In this document: positions 62,501 through 64,000 of the stretch, piece after piece
How the letters are laid out: each line of letters begins with the position of its first letter
Position numbering within the stretch: the first letter of the stretch is position 1
Assembly: GCF_003024155.1 (NCBI RefSeq)
Contig: NZ_CP028136.1
Location: 2,108,001 to 2,172,000 of the forward strand
Reading direction: 5' to 3'
Length of the DNA: 64,000 nucleotides
Source: Christiangramia fulva
GTDB lineage: Bacteria > Bacteroidota > Bacteroidia > Flavobacteriales > Flavobacteriaceae
The notes under the pieces: model-generated
What the model was told of the DNA's origin: nothing
What the model saw: only the letters and a program-made list of their open reading frames with translations
The model's database searches: none
Made by a program: the position numbers and the translations under genes

Positions 62501-63386
62501 TAATGGTAGCATTTTTATTTACAGTAATAGTACCAGATTCTGAATTTTGTCCGCATGGCCCTGTCGTAGTGACGGAATAATTAAAAACACCAGTCTGTGT
62601 AGGTGTACCACTTATGGTGAAACTGCCACTGTTATAATTACCAGATACTCCTGAGGGAAGACCGGTTACCGTTGCCCCAGTTCCGCTCCCGCCAATTGTA
62701 TAAATAATAGGATCTAAAGCTTTGTTAATACATACCTCTTTGTCTTTATAACCAGAAGGAGTAATACTGGCGTTGTCTTTCACTGTAACGGTGATGGTTT
62801 TTTCAGCGGTGGCCGAAGTGACACATTTAAGGCTACTTGTCAAGACAACTTTTATAGTATTAGAGCCGGCAGGCAATGTCGATAATGAAAAGGTATTCGA
62901 AGCAGAGTTTTGAGCAGGTGAACTATTTGAATTTACATACCAGGTGTAAGTAGGATTGGACCCGCCACTGGTATTGGAAGCTGTAAATGTTATATTTTGA
63001 TCAACACATTTTGTATTCGGTGAAGAAGAAATACTTACGGTTGGCGTACGGCTCGCATTTACCGTCATAGTATAAGGGTTGCTCGATATAGAACAACTTG
63101 AATCATCCTCTGACGTGATAATTACTTTAACTTTATCTCCATTAATTAGGGATGAAGTATTGTACTGGTTACTATCTGTTCCGGTATCACTATCATTAAT
63201 CTGCCATTGATAATGGAGTTTAGTGCCTCCGGAAGCATTAGCAGTAAAAGTTACTGAAGTATTTTCGCAAATTGTGTTTCCTTCACTAGAAGAGATAGAA
63301 ACAGAAGTAGGACATGCCTGCCCCCAAATTGTTAATGGAAGAAGTATTAAAGCCAGAAAAGGAAATAGTAGTAAATTTTTCCCCAT
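53526..63386 (-). CDS. Giant T9SS-secreted surface protein with Ig-like repeat stalk
   Basis: 3286 residues. Signal peptide MGKNLLLFPFLALILLPLTIWGQ. The N-terminal about 2000 residues are a stalk of Ig/PKD-like units of two kinds: about 90-residue units with VSISSS..TVTFTATPTNGG..PSYQW (about 20-205, 385-655) and putative-Ig units with VTGLPSGVSGNYNSGSFTISGTPT (205-380, 840-1105), then further Ig-like units. From about 2025 to the end it is homologous to the downstream giant protein: jelly-roll region, LamG domain (about 2430-2560, LDFDGVDDYVDLG), tail module (WLRPDVWDIPNAKG, NYNYWSSPVS, IGNPYPSAID) and T9SS type A sorting domain (about 3205-3286, ending GVYIVKVF..KKIIVK). Probable adhesin or matrix protein on the surface. 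The gap to the downstream giant gene is 152 bases. Confidence 0.9.
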   Translation of the reverse strand: MGKNLLLFPFLALILLPLTIWGQACPTSVSISSSEGNTICENTSVTFTANASGGTKLHYQWQINDSDTGTDSNQYNTSSLINGDKVKVIITSEDDSSCSISSNPYTMTVNASRTPTVSISSSPNTKCVDQNITFTASNTSGGSNPTYTWYVNSNSSPAQNSASNTFSLSTLPAGSNTIKVVLTSSLKCVTSATAEKTITVTVKDNASITPSGYKDKEVCINKALDPIIYTIGGSGTGATVTGLPSGVSGNYNSGSFTISGTPTQTGVFNYSVTTTGPCGQNSESGTITVNKNATINLNSGNSTQEVCQDEAIDDIIYDIGETGTDAMVTGLPSGISGSISGGLFTISGSSSQVGTHNFTIHATGTCGDSSSLNGLITINQNLTPSVSISSSETDNEICEGTTVTFTATPTNGGNSPSYQWKIDDANAGTNSATFSTNSLTNGQNVSVEMTSSETCVTQATVTSNSISTTVNDNLTPEVTIEASDSDICAGNSITFTATPINGGSSPSYQWKVNGSNAGSNSSTFTTDALTDGQSISVIMTSNETCLATPTATSNVITVNVNPNLTPSVSISSDDNNNIICSGSSITFTASATNGGASPSYQWQVNDSNVGTNRNTFTTNSLTTGQKVKVIMTSNADCLATPTAESNEISIQVDSDITGITPAFDNSDPSYNPTAVCPVVSGLIYKVQPVTGATSYSWIFPSGWNITSGDGTNMVTVTATSNAQPGTVKVTAHNECGDSSQFVSESISTGTVVYVNAGPDQTVCKGTTSIQLAGEIGGVITKSKDWSWSASVSGGTFSNGGGNLTGTYTLPSSISNSGGTITIKITSIDPAGSCGPKEDQMVITVLKDATISDPSNKNQTVCINNAIAAINFNIANAGTGASVTGLPTGVTGSFSSGVFTISGTPTQAGTFNYKVNTTGSCSSQQTSQTGTITVNPNQTINDPANKNQEICINTAISEISFTTNTSVTNVSVAGLPAGLNGNFSAGNFKIIGTPTEAGIFNYTVTTTGNCVNTTQTGTITVNPDPTINSPSNKDQEICINTALGAIAFTITSPGTGASATGLPAGISGNFSNGIFTLSGKPTESGTFDYTVTTAGSCVQATQTGQLIIKPDPTASISYTGEFCSSQAGSVNVELNGTGEYQGGNFYSSPAGLVLNATTGEIIPGSSDPGTYTVNYDTPEGCETATATTTVVINASPSVEISYGSPFCNSDNSLKAVSFTNGVGNYEGGTFSSTPGGLDLDTDSGEINPANSSLGTYTVKYTVSSGSCETFVTTTEVQITQLPQVEISYSPNTFCNSDNNDYSVIYSGTKGAYEGGTFTSTDGLAIDANGNINPSNSSVGSHTITYTVTSSNGCSEVIATTEIEIFEQVKITTQPENYGICSSEPADFEVIASGDNLKYQWYKNDGSGNFIQLNGETNPKLHFNNATSTDAGEYHVVVSSSNGICGAITSDPVTLNVDENIIITKPVEDKTICEEDFDTLSFEYEAHANGAALTFTWIKDGNPISQTSGKYTMTETGPTGTDGVYSGTLTIENITTDDSGVYAVAIDGPDYFTCPEATSKTFTFRVNARPSAPATTDLEYCLNSSAAALTATAEDGNSLLWYNKDADGNLVYLGTDITPETGEPGVTSYWVTQKNPNSCESDPAELKVTVLDKPDPVSTQTITYDFCHNEEVVDALSITPANGATINWYDAATGGNSISAPVPPTNQVKLISYWISQTFENGCESDRTKVEVNINELPNIQISVVSGSDSEICLGNSTSLQATGATSYSWKLDGIEIGTTSEITVTPNVSGEIVYQVTGTNDKGCTNTSEFTITVDPKPEGGTLEGPPSVCENNTGGSITLSGHEGTIDRWEYMDSTTSAWTALPNSAGLTTYDFSSLNLTKATTFRAVLTRGVCEEAYSAEHTVGVDPVPVGGELNFANGERVFMICENPAPGYAIDLNLTGSEGDIVAWEYHGSSTTTWNTIPNFTEPTLTGSDIETLNLSESTVFRVEIESGACTPNAYSKTAIISIIPSDIKPSPVTVNPEKVCFGEQVTLTSETGYGNSFGEFDGGNFDNSSIANFGWRVRRDGSTKDLNFDSSADNIRPDLWLRTVPHDFITANISTNSAGLTRWDSSVDNDGNKGFAIISGNNQATLETPVFGITDMDQAILTFDQAYNLTSGASIAVEISTNGGGNYTSLYTRTGPLKSGNEDKFGDGTPDTRPENKIEIDLGDYVGYTNLRIRFHFKGVRDGDVWALDEITIPDGPQDVTMEWNDYTDPDNPVYIGNSNTEMYTPTQIGWNTFEIRTKIILDSNGNTCTDVENFETISVYVYDSYTTTAAAVVGSCGDATVNLTGTLTGANQEGNLTSFPEDDASTLAWNVISGPAGYTFSPDNFQNSDTSLAAVNDPNATFLPPIDGTYTLRWEVTKDPESPDTCPVTYTDVTFDFVDCTTLDFDGVDDYVDLGTNYTGSSYSIEAWIRPEASTGTIIAGPGFEIKMNDLPSSIQTNGRWYHIAYTSSGTLYIDGISQSSNSISGVGETKTLIGARWNASTKEPENYYSGWIEEVRIWKTDLTQDQIRFMMNQHLQNAANMGVEIPMPVPGGLTYSDLAGYYRLISSNPDPLPGSPITFDAALMPQNGQTPDLATNSIPGILHNMETDQQNTAPLPYLSANDGKWTEINTWLRPDVWDIPNAKGIDNSTFIDWNIVRTFNNISSDAKNITVLGLKEETPGTVLTVANPGSAMDETNSGQFIRVTHYLLLNGNMDLVGESQLLQDEGSILDESSGGWLERDQQGRMSSFNYNYWSSPVSAQGASNNADYAVGEVLLDGTNSANPKGIDFKDGYYVADGPVTSPNITISNEWIWNFIGGTADTYGDWTYLGSDGSTPTGSGYSMKGTDGTVEIDTPQNYVFKGKPHNGDITLSIGKGQNYLIGNPYPSAIDAKQFIKDNLENVAGGQSDWNAFNGVVYFWDHFANKTHILEEYIGGYATFTLAGGTEAISVDERINANNQTGGKEPMQYIPVAQGFFINSTQDDAMTDAGITIDGGSFTFKNSQRIYATEKGDPSVFLSPEKSSKSKSNVETDSRPKIRLKYNSPSGYHRQILVTEDPLTSNNFDLGYDAPLIEDNLEDMYWLIKDYPYVIQAVGNFDQEQVLPLAIKLKEKGEFSIQIDSTENWPVKKPVYLKDKTLDTIHNIRKQAYVGTAEGGEIKDRFEIVFFKPELDNPEDLPVVDGLFDISYSTFKNQVKINNPDLLEISRVMIFDMAGKIIQQFEDIPTEMETVREMRPVRSGVYIVKVFSENAITNKKIIVK

Positions 63387-63611
63387 ATCAGCAGGGTTTA
63401 TAATTTATCAATCAATCATTTTTGGGGTAATCTAGCGGGGCGAACTAGTAAAAAGGGTCTGTTATTTGTTCACTAAATGCTCTGGGTAAGCATATTAGTT
63501 CATAAATGTATATAGAAATAGGGAAAATGATTTATTTAATCGTTCAATGGCTGAATTATTCGATGAAGCTACCTCTTTAGAGCTCGTAGGTTTTCAGAAT
63601 CAGTTAATTAT

Positions 63612-63640
63612 AAAAAAACCGCCGGAATTTCCGGCGGTTT
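63612..63640 (-). terminator. Terminator after pruA
   Basis: Ten-base stem AAACCGCCGG/CCGGCGGTTT (63631-63640 with 63616-63625), loop AATTT, then a T-run on the minus strand. It lies 26 bases past the pruA stop and insulates the giant genes, whose promoter must lie in 63387-63611; no clear -7 box was found there. Confidence 0.92.
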
Positions 63641-63666
63641 AAAAGTATTGAATCTGTTTTTATTTC

Positions 63667-64000
63667 TTATTCACCCATAAACGGATAACGATAATCTGTA
63701 GGGGCATCATAAGTTTCCTTGATGAGTCGAGGTGAAACCCAACGCAATAAATTCAGTTTGGAACCTGCTTTATCATTGGTTCCGCTTGCTCTGGCACCTC
63801 CAAAAGGCTGTTGCCCGACCACCGCTCCTGTAGGCTTGTCGTTTAAATAGAAATTACCCGCGGCATTCTGCAGAATTTTAGTGGCTTTGCTTAGCTCGTA
63901 GCGATCCCCAGAGAAAACTGCTCCCGTGAGTCCGTAGATACTTGTTTCATCAACCAGGTGAAGGGTTTTTTCCCAATCGGCATCTTTATAAACATAAATG
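63667..64000 (-). CDS. pruA: 1-pyrroline-5-carboxylate dehydrogenase, C-terminal part
   Basis: The last 111 codons of a gene running off the window edge. The fragment reads ..YKDADWEKTLHLVDETS, then LTGAVFSGDR, NFYLNDKPTGAVVGQQPFGG and RASGTNDKAGSK, and ends YPFMGE. These match the C-terminal region of the aldehyde dehydrogenase superfamily enzyme PruA, which oxidises glutamate semialdehyde (from proline) to glutamate with NAD. The catalytic Cys and Glu lie outside the window. Terminator follows. Confidence 0.93.
   Translation of the reverse strand, partial: IYVYKDADWEKTLHLVDETSIYGLTGAVFSGDRYELSKATKILQNAAGNFYLNDKPTGAVVGQQPFGGARASGTNDKAGSKLNLLRWVSPRLIKETYDAPTDYRYPFMGE

Noticed and set aside
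45544..63386. Horizontal transfer or prophage origin of the giant genes
   Set aside because: No integrase, tRNA target site or transposase is visible nearby and they fit the T9SS of the host lineage.

Overview
The window reads as a chromosomal segment of a Flavobacteriaceae bacterium (Bacteroidota), broadly like Gramella/Christiangramia, Salegentibacter or Zunongwangia; genus is a guess. Support: a SusC/SusD polysaccharide utilisation locus (PUL), type IX secretion (PorT and two giant proteins with C-terminal sorting domains), the short 287-residue primary sigma factor, menaquinone/bacillithiol-type genes, and repeated TAnnTTTG -7 boxes placed very close to start codons without Shine-Dalgarno sequences.

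Layout. 1-2950: housekeeping (end of queA, rlmN, a polyprenyl diphosphate synthase) and two small related lipoproteins. 3367-20444 (+ strand): a PUL with a membrane-anchored one-component regulator, SusC, SusD, a two-LamG surface lipoprotein, two GH144-type glucanases in tandem, an alpha/beta hydrolase, a GH43-like enzyme with a discoidin domain, and a GH3 beta-glucosidase. 20508-25182 (- strand) is a convergent three-gene operon that probably belongs to it: a GH2 enzyme with a malectin-like domain, an exported PHP-domain protein and an esterase. GH144 plus GH3 points to beta-1,2-glucan (sophoro-oligosaccharides), with the GH2, GH43-like and esterase genes implying a decorated or mixed substrate; this is inference.

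25285-30461: YqeY, a 20.6-copy heptanucleotide array directly abutting tRNA-Arg(TCG), a PAP2 phosphatase, a GH32 fructan/sucrose hydrolase with a sugar transporter, and an orphan small protein. 30535-45540: dense housekeeping block: YpdA-like reductase, rpe, rpoD, pnp, rpsO, accD, fbaA, tamL, a TrmH-type methyltransferase, porT, menG/ubiE, an aspartate-type aminotransferase and rsmG. Many of these have clear intrinsic terminators and -7 boxes.

45544-63386 (- strand): two giant cell-surface proteins in tandem (2609 and 3286 residues). They have different N-terminal repeat regions (SprB + 10 nearly identical HYR units; versus many Ig-like/putative-Ig units) but share a homologous C-terminal block of about 1260 residues ending in a T9SS sorting domain. 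63667-64000 is the end of pruA (proline catabolism).

The best candidates for something undescribed are the shared tail module of the giant proteins with its exchangeable repeat arrays, the composite PUL, and the heptamer array beside the tRNA gene.
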